Both the position numbers and the translations under genes were made by a program. From positions 1 through 8,226 of the forward strand of contig JACCYY010000052.1 of assembly GCA_013696235.1 (NCBI GenBank): DNA of 8,226 bases. Direction: 5' to 3'. The DNA is from Sporichthyaceae bacterium. GTDB taxonomy: Bacteria; Actinomycetota; Actinomycetes; JACCYY01. The notes under the pieces are model-generated. The model saw only the letters and a list, made by a program, of their open reading frames with translations. It was not told where the DNA came from and searched no databases. This document shows, piece by piece, positions 1 to 6,140 of the stretch (position 1 is its first letter; each line of letters opens with the position of its first letter).

Positions 1-1699
1 CCGCCGGCCGGTGCTCGCTCGGCCGGCTGACCGGCTCCCCCGCACCGGCGGCCGCGATCTGGCGAGCCAGGCCGAACTCGGCCAACGCCTCGACCAGGTC
101 GAGCGCACCGGGGCGCGCCGCCATGACATCGACCCGGAGCCCGTGCTCCTCCGCGGTCTTCGCCGTCTGCGGCCCGATCACCCCGATGACCGTCGACGGG
201 TGCGGCTTCCCCGCGATCCCGACCAGGTTGCGCACGGTGGACGAGGACGTGAAGAGCACGGCGTCGAACGCGCCCGCCTTGATCTCGGTCCGGGTCTCGA
301 CCGGTGGCGGCGCAGCCCGGACCGTGCGGTACGCCGTGACGTCGTCGACCTCCCAGCCCAGCTCGACCAGTCCGGCGACCAGCGTGTCGGTAGCGATGTC
401 CGCGCGCGGCAGGAACACCCGGTTGATGGGGTCGAGCACGTCGTCGAACGGCGGCCACTCGTCCACCAGGCCGTGCGCCGACTGGTCGTCAGCGGGCACG
501 AGGTCCGGCACGATGCCCCAGGCCCGCAACGCGGTCTCGGTCGCGTCGCCGACGACGGCGACCTTCAGCCCGGAGAACGCACGCGCGTCCAGGCCGTACT
601 CCTCGAACTTCTCCCGGACCGCTCGGAGCGCGTTGACCGACGTGAACGCGACCCACTCGTACCGGCCTTCGACGAGGCCCCGGATCGCCTTCTCCATCTG
701 CTGCGGAGTGCGCGGCGGCTCGACGGCGATCGTCGGGACCTCGTACGCGACCGCGCCGTGGGACCCGAGCGCTGCCAGCATCGGACCGGCCTGGTCCTTG
801 GTACGTGGCACCAGCACGCGCCAGCCGAACAGCGGCTTGGTCTCGAACCACGAGAGCTTCTCGCGGTGCGAGACCACCGATCCGACGACGGTGACAGCCG
901 GTGGCTCGATGCCGGCCGCGGCGGCGTCGTCGGCGATCTCGGCGAGGTTCGAGACAACCGTCAGCTGCTCGGTGGTCGTCCCGTGCGAGGTCATCGCGAC
1001 CGGGGTCTCCGGAGCTCGGCCGGCGGCGATCAACCTGGCTGCCACGTCAGCGATCGACTCGACTGCCGACAGCAGCACCAGGGTGGTGGTGTCGCCATAC
1101 GCCGTCCAGTCGACTCGACCGCCAGCCACGTTGACGATCCGGACCTCGCGCACGTTCTTGCCGGTCAGCGGGATACCCGCGTACGCGGGCACGGCGGAGG
1201 CGCTCGACACACCGGGAACGATCTCGAACGCGATCCCGGCCTTGACGCAGGCAGCCGCCTCCTCCGGGCCGGTGGCGTAGGTGAACGGATCGCCGACGAA
1301 CAACCGGACGACGCGCTTGCCGGACCGGGCCGCACCCAACACGAGCTTCACCCGCTGGGCGTGCGCGAGCGGGGCGCCGTCCTCGCCGAAGCCGCCGTCG
1401 ACGACCTCGACGCCCGGGCGGCACGACTCGGCGAGCTGGCGGTGCGCCGGCACCTCCGCGATCACGACCTCGGCGCGCGCGAGCAGGTCGCGCCCGCGGA
1501 CGGTGAGCAGGCCGGGATCGCCCGGGCCGGCTCCGACCAGCGCCACGCTGCCGAGCGGCTTCTTCTTCTTGCGTACGCGGGGTGTGGTCACCGCTGCTCC
1601 CTGGTCGTGTCGCTGTGCTCGGTCGTCGTCGGGCCCTGGTACCGCGTCGCGGATGGCCAGCCCGGGGTCAGCCTCCGGGTCTCGGTCGCGAAGCGTCAT
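1..1699 (-). CDS. hemD: Bifunctional uroporphyrinogen-III synthase with N-terminal SUMT-like (CobA-type) domain, 3' end cut by window edge
   Basis: The frame is open from an ATG at 1699 to the left edge (566 codons) with no stop, so the gene is 3'-partial. Residues about 52-66 carry the tetrapyrrole-methylase motif VGAGPGDPGLLT. Residues 134-147 (FVGDPFTYATGPEE) and a following PGVSSASAVPAYAGIPLT align with the SAM-binding region of uroporphyrinogen-III C-methyltransferase, but the usual GRG and THR signatures are altered. From about residue 292 (GWRVLVPRTKDQAG, then WVAFTSVNALRAV and FTSSSTVRNLVG) it is a HemD domain, which cyclises hydroxymethylbilane to uroporphyrinogen III in the cytosol. 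Length and layout resemble the actinobacterial HemD fusion (for example mycobacterial Rv0511, from memory), so only a short tail should be missing. The start is supported by an AGGAGGT eight bases upstream and an ATGA overlap with hemC. An in-frame GTG at 1591 would remove a 36-residue, acidic, unconserved-looking leader and is a credible alternative. The HemD assignment is firm; methyltransferase activity is doubtful. Confidence 0.93.
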   Translation of the reverse strand, partial: MTLRDRDPEADPGLAIRDAVPGPDDDRAQRHDQGAAVTTPRVRKKKKPLGSVALVGAGPGDPGLLTVRGRDLLARAEVVIAEVPAHRQLAESCRPGVEVVDGGFGEDGAPLAHAQRVKLVLGAARSGKRVVRLFVGDPFTYATGPEEAAACVKAGIAFEIVPGVSSASAVPAYAGIPLTGKNVREVRIVNVAGGRVDWTAYGDTTTLVLLSAVESIADVAARLIAAGRAPETPVAMTSHGTTTEQLTVVSNLAEIADDAAAAGIEPPAVTVVGSVVSHREKLSWFETKPLFGWRVLVPRTKDQAGPMLAALGSHGAVAYEVPTIAVEPPRTPQQMEKAIRGLVEGRYEWVAFTSVNALRAVREKFEEYGLDARAFSGLKVAVVGDATETALRAWGIVPDLVPADDQSAHGLVDEWPPFDDVLDPINRVFLPRADIATDTLVAGLVELGWEVDDVTAYRTVRAAPPPVETRTEIKAGAFDAVLFTSSSTVRNLVGIAGKPHPSTVIGVIGPQTAKTAEEHGLRVDVMAARPGALDLVEALAEFGLARQIAAAGAGEPVSRPSEHRPA

Positions 1700-2682
1700 C
1701 GAGTGGTACCTCCTGCGGCTGGGAGCAACGTGCCTGAAAGTCCGACGAGATCAGCCGCGCCACCGGCCAGCAGCTCGGCGGCCACGTGCCGGCCGAGCGC
1801 AGCCGGGGCGCTCACGGGTCCGCTGGCCGACCATCGGATCGAGGCGGTCCCGTCGACGTCGACCGCGGTCGCGCGCAGGGAAAGCTCGAGGCCGTCCTCG
1901 CCCTCGACCACCTCCGCGAGCGCACCGATCGGTGCGCTGCACCCGGCCCCGAGGACCCCCAGCACCGTGCGCTCGGCATCGACCGCCGCCCGGGTAGCTG
2001 GGTCCTCGATGGCGGCCAGCGCTGCCGCGAGCTCCTCGGCGCGGTCACGAGCACCCTCCACCGCCAGCGCGCCCTGTCCGGGGGCAGGCAGCATGACGAT
2101 CGGGTCGAAGGTCTCGGTGATCTCGCCGAGCCGCCCGAGCCGGGCCAGCCCGGCGCGGGCGAGGACGACGGCGTCGAACTCGTGCGCGGCGACCTTGCGC
2201 AGGCGGGTGTCCACGTTGCCGCGGATACCGACGACGTCGTGGCCCAGACCCAGGAGGCGCAGCTGGGCCGCGCGCCGCGGCGACCCGGTGCCGATCGTGG
2301 ACCCAGGCGGCAGCTCGGCGAGCGTCCGCCGGTCGCGGGCCACGAGCGCGTCGCGTGGGTCGGCACGTACGGGTACGGCGACGATGGCCAGCCCCTCGGC
2401 CGGACCGGTCGGAAGGTCTTTGTACGAGTGCACCGCGACGTCGACGGTCCCGGCCAGCAGCGCGTCACGTAGCGCGCTGACGAAGACCCCCGTGCCGCCG
2501 ATCGCCGGGAGCGGAGCGCTGCTGCTGTCGCCGACGGTCGCGATCTCGACCAGCTCGGCTGGGCGACCGGTGCGCGCGGTGAGCGCGGCAGCGATCGTCG
2601 CGGCCTGCGCCCGGGCGAGCGCGCTGGCCCGAGTACCCACCCGCCAGACCCCGCCGCCGGCCGACGTCATCGCCCCGGTCAC
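1696..2682 (-). CDS. hemC: Hydroxymethylbilane synthase (porphobilinogen deaminase)
   Basis: The protein is 328 residues, normal for the family. It condenses four porphobilinogen molecules into hydroxymethylbilane in the cytosol, feeding HemD encoded next door. Visible hallmarks in order: WRVGTRASALARAQA (residues 13-27); HSYKDLP, with the catalytic aspartate at residue 89; GTGSPRRAAQL and GIRGNVDTRLRK, which supply the arginines that bind substrate carboxylates; PAPGQGALAVE; and GAGCSAPIGA, where Cys248 should carry the dipyrromethane cofactor. The start is a GTG at 2682 overlapping the hemA stop as GTGA, with GGAGGT six bases upstream. An ATG four codons further in (2670) is too far from that site to be preferred. 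The stop overlaps the hemD start as ATGA, so translation is probably coupled on both sides. All key residues are present and nothing suggests loss of function. Confidence 0.97.
   Translation of the reverse strand: MTGAMTSAGGGVWRVGTRASALARAQAATIAAALTARTGRPAELVEIATVGDSSSAPLPAIGGTGVFVSALRDALLAGTVDVAVHSYKDLPTGPAEGLAIVAVPVRADPRDALVARDRRTLAELPPGSTIGTGSPRRAAQLRLLGLGHDVVGIRGNVDTRLRKVAAHEFDAVVLARAGLARLGRLGEITETFDPIVMLPAPGQGALAVEGARDRAEELAAALAAIEDPATRAAVDAERTVLGVLGAGCSAPIGALAEVVEGEDGLELSLRATAVDVDGTASIRWSASGPVSAPAALGRHVAAELLAGGAADLVGLSGTLLPAAGGTTR
1708..1714 (-). promoter_or_regulatory. Shine-Dalgarno site for hemD
   Basis: The minus strand reads AGGAGGT, eight bases before the ATG at 1699. This is the strongest ribosome-binding site in the window and lies inside the 3' end of hemC. 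It is the main reason to prefer the 1699 start over the internal GTG at 1591, which has only a GGGAGCA-like sequence upstream. Confidence 0.75.
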
Positions 2683-3995
2683 GGGAGCACCTCCGGTGCG
2701 GGGTCGTACGCGCTCAGCGCCTCGACGGCGCGCGGGTCCAGCGCAAACAAGTGGCGCAACGCCCGCTCGTAGTCCGGACCGGTCTCGTCGCCAGCGAGCT
2801 CCTTCACCCGAACGGTCGGGGCGTGCAGGAGCTTGTCGACGACGCGCCGCACCGAGATCTGGATCTCGTCGAGCTCGCCCGGCTCGAGCTCGGGCAGGCG
2901 CCCCTCGAGCCGGGCCAGCTCCGCGGCGACGACCTCGGCGGCCATCGACCGGAGCGCCACGACCGTGGGCACCACGCGGGCCGCCCGCAACGCACCGAGG
3001 AACGTGGCGACCTCGTCGGTGACGATCTCCCGCGCGGCCGACACCGAGTCCACGCCCGCGCCGGGCAGGCCGGGGCCGCCGGTCCGCAGCGTCTCCAGGC
3101 TGATCAGCTCGACGCCGGGCAGGTCGGCCGCGGCCGGCTCCACGTCGCGGGGCATGGCCAGGTCGACGAGGACCAGCGGCCGACCGCCCCGCGCCGCGAT
3201 GGCATCGCTCAGCGCGTCGACGGTGAGGACCGGCGTGGTCGACGCCGTGCACGAGACGACCAGATCAACGGTCGCGAGCGCGTCGGTGAGCGACTCCGGC
3301 GCGACCACCCGGCCGTCGACGGCCGCGGCCAGGTGGGCCGCCCGGCTCGCGCTCCGGTTAGCGACCAGGAGGGTGGCCACGCCGGCCCGCCGCAGAGCGT
3401 GCGAGGCGAGCGAGCTCATCGTCCCGGCGCCGATGACGAGCGCGACCTTGTCGGTGAGACCGGTGAGAGCCGACGCGGCGGCGCCGAGACCGAGGTCGAC
3501 CAGAGACCGGCTGGTGCCGGACAGCTCGGTCTCGGCCTGCACGCGCTTGCCGACGTGGAGCGCCTGGCGCAGCAGCTCGTGGAGCGAGCGGGCCACGGTG
3601 CCGGCGTCCTGCGCATGGCGCAGCGCCGTCCGGACCTGGCCGAGGATCTGGGTCTCGCCCACCACCATCGAGTCGAGCCCGGCGGCAACCGTGAACACGT
3701 GGCGGACAGCCCGCTCCTCGTAGTGCACGTAGAGGTGGGAGCGGAGCTCGTCCAGCCCGACGCCGGTGTGCGCGGCCAGGCAGTCGCACACCGCGTCCAC
3801 GCCGGCGTGGAACCGCTCGACGTCGGCCACGACCTCGAGCCGGTTGCAGGTGGCGATCACTGCCGCCTCGGCGACGTGCCCGGTGTCGACCAGGTCGCGG
3901 AGCAGCTTCTCGCCCTGCTGCTGGTCGAGCAGCGACCTCTCGAGCAGGCCGAGCGGCGCGGTGTGGTGCGAGAGTCCGACGACGAGATGGCTCAT
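2679..3995 (-). CDS. hemA: Glutamyl-tRNA reductase
   Basis: The product (438 residues) reduces glutamyl-tRNA(Glu) with NADPH to glutamate-1-semialdehyde, the first committed step of C5-pathway tetrapyrrole synthesis. The N-terminus (VVGLSHHTAPLGLLER) and TCNRLE, with the active-site Cys50, are canonical. Residues 99-122 hold the family signature around HVFTVAAGLDSMVVGE and QILGQVR, including His99 next to the active site. The NADPH-binding Rossmann segment is VALVIGAGTM (184-193), followed by the SHALRRAG helix. The last roughly 110 residues form the helical dimerisation domain. Length is typical. The ATG at 3995 overlaps the rex stop as ATGA and has only a weak GGCGG upstream, so initiation probably relies on ribosomes finishing rex. 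Its place directly after rex puts the pathway's entry enzyme under redox control. Confidence 0.97.
   Translation of the reverse strand: MSHLVVGLSHHTAPLGLLERSLLDQQQGEKLLRDLVDTGHVAEAAVIATCNRLEVVADVERFHAGVDAVCDCLAAHTGVGLDELRSHLYVHYEERAVRHVFTVAAGLDSMVVGETQILGQVRTALRHAQDAGTVARSLHELLRQALHVGKRVQAETELSGTSRSLVDLGLGAAASALTGLTDKVALVIGAGTMSSLASHALRRAGVATLLVANRSASRAAHLAAAVDGRVVAPESLTDALATVDLVVSCTASTTPVLTVDALSDAIAARGGRPLVLVDLAMPRDVEPAAADLPGVELISLETLRTGGPGLPGAGVDSVSAAREIVTDEVATFLGALRAARVVPTVVALRSMAAEVVAAELARLEGRLPELEPGELDEIQISVRRVVDKLLHAPTVRVKELAGDETGPDYERALRHLFALDPRAVEALSAYDPAPEVLP
2689..2694 (-). promoter_or_regulatory. Shine-Dalgarno site for hemC
   Basis: The minus strand reads GGAGGT, six bases before the GTG at 2682. 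It decides between the GTG start and the nearby ATG at 2670, which would sit 18 bases away. Confidence 0.7.
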
Positions 3996-4732
3996 GCCCG
4001 TGACCGCCGGCCGGTCTGCACGAGCTCGCCCGGTCCGCTGCCGGCACCGTCGGGTACGGGGCCGGGTACGGCGTTGCGCTGCTCGTGGAACGCCAGGATC
4101 TGCAGCTCGATCGACAGGTCGACCTTGCGGACCGCGACACCGTCGGGCACGGCGAGCACCGCGGGCGCGAAGTTCAAGATGCTGCGGACCCCGGCAGCGA
4201 CAAGCCGGTCGCACACGCCCTGGGCGGCGCCGGCCGGCGTTGCGATCACGCCGATCGCGGCGCCGAGCTCGCCGACGACCGGGGCGAGCTCGCCCATCGG
4301 GAGCACCTCGTGGTCTTCGACCAGCTCGCCCACGCGGCGCGGGTCGGCGTCGAAGAGGGCGGCGACCCGGAACCCACGGGAGGCGAACCCGCCGTAGTTG
4401 GCCAGCGCGTGCCCGAGGTTGCCGATGCCCACGATCACGATCGGCCAGTCCTGGGTGAGCCCGAGCTCGCGGGACACCTGGTAGACGAGGTACGCGACGT
4501 CGTACCCGACGCCGCGGGTGCCGTACGAGCCGAGATACGAGAGGTCCTTGCGCAGCTTCGCGGATTTGACCCCGGCGGCGGCCGCGAGCTCCTCCGAGGA
4601 CACCGTGGACGTCCCCTGCTCGGCCAGCGCCCGCAGGATCCGGAGGTAGAGCGGCAGTCGAGCGACCGTCGCGTCCGGTACGCCGCGACCGCGGGCACGA
4701 CCGGGCCCGGTGGCACGGCGGCTGACGGTCAC
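3992..4732 (-). CDS. rex: Redox-sensing transcriptional repressor Rex
   Basis: Rex is a homodimeric cytosolic repressor that leaves DNA when NADH rises relative to NAD+. This 246-residue protein has a winged-helix DNA-binding domain at about residues 24-80. It includes [20 protein letters not shown] and the family signature [12 protein letters not shown] Rossmann NAD(H)-binding domain follows, with [10 protein letters not shown] (98-107), and a C-terminal [15 protein letters not shown] helix (about 203-217) that is the domain-swapped arm in Rex dimers. The basic N-terminal leader (about 20 residues) and the roughly 29-residue tail look disordered and lineage-specific. The start is a GTG at 4732 with AGAGGA eight bases upstream. 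It is the first gene of rex-hemA-hemC-hemD, as in Streptomyces coelicolor, and a Rex operator lies on its own promoter, implying autorepression. Confidence 0.96.
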   Translation of the reverse strand: MTVSRRATGPGRARGRGVPDATVARLPLYLRILRALAEQGTSTVSSEELAAAAGVKSAKLRKDLSYLGSYGTRGVGYDVAYLVYQVSRELGLTQDWPIVIVGIGNLGHALANYGGFASRGFRVAALFDADPRRVGELVEDHEVLPMGELAPVVGELGAAIGVIATPAGAAQGVCDRLVAAGVRSILNFAPAVLAVPDGVAVRKVDLSIELQILAFHEQRNAVPGPVPDGAGSGPGELVQTGRRSRA

Positions 4733-4764
4733 AGGCGCTTCCTCTTGGTCGTCGAGCTCGCTCG

Positions 4765-4778
4765 GGGCCGTGCGGCCC
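4765..4778 (-). other. Inverted repeat in the rex 5' leader
   Basis: GGGCCG and CGGCCC are separated by two bases, a perfect 6-bp inverted repeat inside the predicted untranslated leader of rex, between the promoter and the ribosome-binding site. In RNA it would form a short GC hairpin (effectively 5 bp with a 4-base loop). No run of T follows, so it is not a convincing terminator. Such repeats also arise by chance in sequence this GC-rich. Confidence 0.3.
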
Positions 4779-4816
4779 GCGCTGGGTACCAGGCTCAGCC
4801 GAGCAGAGCGCGAGTC

Positions 4817-4846
4817 AGTCTACGGTCCTTGTGAACGAACGCACAA
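4817..4846 (-). promoter_or_regulatory. Predicted promoter of the rex-hemA-hemC-hemD operon
   Basis: On the minus strand a -35-like TTGTGC (4846-4841) is followed after 18 bases by a -10-like TAGACT (4822-4817, TANNNT type). This would place transcription initiation near 4810 and leave a leader of about 78 bases before the rex GTG. The hexamers are imperfect, so confidence comes mainly from the overlap with the Rex operator and the position in the only sizeable gap of this strand. The site would drive all four downstream genes, because they overlap one another. Confidence 0.6.
4829..4846. promoter_or_regulatory. Rex operator (ROP) upstream of rex-hemACD
   Basis: The 18-mer TTGTGAACGAACGCACAA matches the actinobacterial Rex operator TTGTGAA-N4-TTCACAA in 12 of 14 half-site positions. 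The left half-site is perfect and the right half-site (CGCACAA) differs at two inner bases. The outer TTGTG/CACAA arms are perfectly inverted. It lies 97 bases upstream of the rex start codon and covers the -35 hexamer and most of the spacer of the predicted rex promoter. Binding should therefore block RNA polymerase. That a Rex gene starts just downstream makes a chance match unlikely. Confidence 0.85.
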
Positions 4847-4868
4847 AGTCGCGGCCCCACCCGCCAGG

Positions 4869-4890
4869 CCCGACCGACGTGGTCATCGGG
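4869..4890 (-). terminator. Weak candidate hairpin downstream of the glutaredoxin-like gene
   Basis: CCCGA (4869-4873) and TCGGG (4886-4890) can pair, with a partial inner GACC/GGTC pairing, starting about nine bases after the glutaredoxin-like stop. There is no U-tract, so at best it is a weak structure at the end of that gene. Readthrough into rex is possible. Confidence 0.2.
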
Positions 4891-4898
4891 GCGAGCCA

Positions 4899-5150
4899 TC
4901 AGGTGGCGGGAGGGGTGAGGTCGGCGCGGAGGCGCTCGGCGGACACGCGCCAGAAGTCGTGCGGCTCGCCGTCGACGAGGACGACCGGGATGTACTCGCC
5001 GTAGCGCGCGAGGAGGTCCGGGTCGGTGAGGATGTCGACCTCGGTCCAGCCGACGCCGGCCGCGGTGCAGACCTCGGCGACCACCACCCGGGCCTCGTCG
5101 CAGAGGTGGCACCCGGGTTTGCCGAGGAGGCGTACACGCAGCGCGTCCAT
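4899..5150 (-). CDS. Glutaredoxin-like thioredoxin-fold protein (DUF836 type)
   Basis: This small protein (83 residues) has a beta-strand RVRLLGKPG leading to a CxxC redox motif, Cys14-His-Leu-Cys17. A helix ([11 protein letters not shown]), a second strand (WTEVDIL) and the cis-proline of the fold at YIPVVLVDG (Pro55) follow. This matches the DUF836 glutaredoxin-like family, commonly found beside rex/hemA in actinobacteria (mycobacterial Rv0508 is the counterpart, from memory). It is probably a cytosolic thiol-disulfide oxidoreductase; its partner is unknown and a direct role in heme synthesis is not shown. The ATG at 5150 begins the fold at the right place and no good Shine-Dalgarno precedes it. 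An extra Cys28 lies outside the motif. The gene lies 166 bases upstream of rex on the same strand, but the rex promoter sits between them. It is divergent from the HAD gene. Confidence 0.9.
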   Translation of the reverse strand: MDALRVRLLGKPGCHLCDEARVVVAEVCTAAGVGWTEVDILTDPDLLARYGEYIPVVLVDGEPHDFWRVSAERLRADLTPPAT

Positions 5151-5156
5151 GGGTCG

Positions 5157-5162
5157 AGTCTG
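5157..5162 (-). promoter_or_regulatory. Possible -10 box for a leaderless glutaredoxin-like transcript
   Basis: On the minus strand CAGACT ends six bases before the ATG at 5150, the spacing expected when transcription begins at the start codon. Leaderless mRNAs are common in actinobacteria, and no Shine-Dalgarno is visible here. The first base departs from TANNNT and no clear -35 is present. Confidence 0.3.
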
Positions 5163-5223
5163 GCAACCATCAGCCGGACAGTTGCGGTGAGGGCGCAGCA
5201 GGTCTCGGCTCGGCGCCGGCCGT

Positions 5224-5229
5224 TAGGCT
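5224..5229 (+). promoter_or_regulatory. Possible -10 box for the HAD gene
   Basis: TAGGCT fits the actinobacterial TANNNT -10 form and ends eight bases before the GTG at 5238, which would give a leaderless or nearly leaderless mRNA. No Shine-Dalgarno sits before that GTG. The upstream -35 region is not recognisable. The same bases contain a TTA triplet in the HAD frame, a codon very rare in such genomes, which argues that this stretch is not coding. Confidence 0.35.
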
Positions 5230-5237
5230 CGCAAGCC

Positions 5238-6140
5238 GTGGAGACCGGACCCGACCTGACCGCTCGGTCGATCCTGGCTGGCGAGGCCTCGGCGGCAGCA
5301 GCCGAGGTCGAGGCGGCACTGTCCACCTCGCCGGACCCGACCGCCGCAGCGTTCTTCGACGTGGACAACACCGTCGTCCGGGGCGCGTCGATCTTCCACC
5401 TGGCCCGCGGGCTCTACGACCAGGACTTCTTCAGTGCCCGAGACCTTCTCCGGTTCACCTGGCAGCAGCTCTACTTCCGGCTCGCGGGGTCCGAGCGTCC
5501 CGTGCACGTGGCCGACGCCCGTGAGTCCGCGCTCGCTCTGATCACCGGCCACCGGGTGGCGGACCTCGCCGTGCTCAGCGAAGGAATCTTCGACGAGTTC
5601 ATCGCGAATCGTGTGTGGCCCGGGACGCGGGCACTCGCGCAGATGCACCTCGACGCAGGCCAGCGGGTCTGGCTGGTCACCGCCACCCCGGTCGAGGTCG
5701 CCCGGATCATCGCGGCCCGGCTCGGGCTCTCCGGCGCGCTCGGGACGGTTGCCGAGAGCATCGACGGGATCTACACCGGCCGCCTGGTCGGCGAGATCCT
5801 GCACGGCCCGGCGAAAGCAGTCGCTGTGCAACGCCTCGCCGAGGCCGAGGGGCTCGACCTGGCCAGGTGCTCGGCCTACAGCGACTCGGCCAACGACATC
5901 CCGATGCTCGAGCTCGTCGGCGACGCCTGGGCGATCAACCCCGACCTGGGCCTGCGGCGGGTGGCGCGTGAGCGCGGCTGGCACGTCCGCGACTACCGGA
6001 CCGGCCGGCGCGCGGCGCGGATCGGGGTCGTCGCAGCGGCCGGGACCGGCGCCGCGATCGGTGCGACCGTCGCCGGCGTCGCGTACGCGCGGCGGAGCGG
6101 TCAGAAGAAGGTGCCGGTGCGCTGGGCGAGCAGGCGGTAG
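5238..6140 (+). CDS. HAD-IB family (SerB-like) hydrolase with C-terminal membrane segment
   Basis: The 300-residue product is a haloacid-dehalogenase subfamily IB phosphatase-type protein. All four motifs are present: motif [10 protein letters not shown] (nucleophile Asp41, acid/base Asp43); motif II LVTATP (Thr148 or Thr150); motif III lysine in GPAKAVAVQ (Lys193); and motif [13 protein letters not shown] (Asp216, Asp220), which binds Mg2+. Residues 262-283 ([20 protein letters not shown]) are small and hydrophobic between arginine-rich flanks, suggesting one membrane-associated helix at the C-terminus. Relatives include mycobacterial SerB1 (Rv0505c), often named phosphoserine phosphatase, but the substrate cannot be read from sequence. 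In other bacteria this family can be fused to a PlsC acyltransferase, and here the acyltransferase is the convergent neighbour, so a lysophospholipid-type substrate is an alternative. The GTG at 5238 is chosen as the first start close to the domain; a GTG at 5187 would add 17 residues through a TTA codon. Confidence 0.92.
   Translation: METGPDLTARSILAGEASAAAAEVEAALSTSPDPTAAAFFDVDNTVVRGASIFHLARGLYDQDFFSARDLLRFTWQQLYFRLAGSERPVHVADARESALALITGHRVADLAVLSEGIFDEFIANRVWPGTRALAQMHLDAGQRVWLVTATPVEVARIIAARLGLSGALGTVAESIDGIYTGRLVGEILHGPAKAVAVQRLAEAEGLDLARCSAYSDSANDIPMLELVGDAWAINPDLGLRRVARERGWHVRDYRTGRRAARIGVVAAAGTGAAIGATVAGVAYARRSGQKKVPVRWASRR

Noticed and set aside
1176..1189. Perfect 14-base palindrome CCCGCGTACGCGGG
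   Set aside because: It falls on codons for a conserved Pro-Ala-Tyr-Ala-Gly stretch of HemD and is explained by GC-rich codon choice.
11..3022. A 1003-codon open frame on the plus strand
   Set aside because: It lies antisense to hemD, hemC and hemA, is arginine- and proline-rich with no domain, and exists because GC-rich third positions remove stops from the opposite strand.
2683..3252. N-terminal extension of the hemC frame to 3252
   Set aside because: The extension overlaps hemA in another frame, is Arg/Ala/Pro-rich, and the GTG at 2682 has a good ribosome-binding site and the correct family length.
2751..4397. A 548-codon open frame on the plus strand
   Set aside because: It is antisense to hemA and rex, whose proteins show complete family motifs; composition is that of a shadow frame.
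5181..5200. Possible second Rex site between the glutaredoxin-like and HAD genes
   Set aside because: The GTTGCGGTGAGGGCGC stretch lacks the TTGTGA/TCACAA arms; no second operator was found in the window.
4710..5237. Upstream extension of the HAD gene to an ATG at 4710
   Set aside because: It would run antisense to the rex start and the whole glutaredoxin-like gene and across the Rex operator, with no recognisable domain before residue 39 of the chosen protein.
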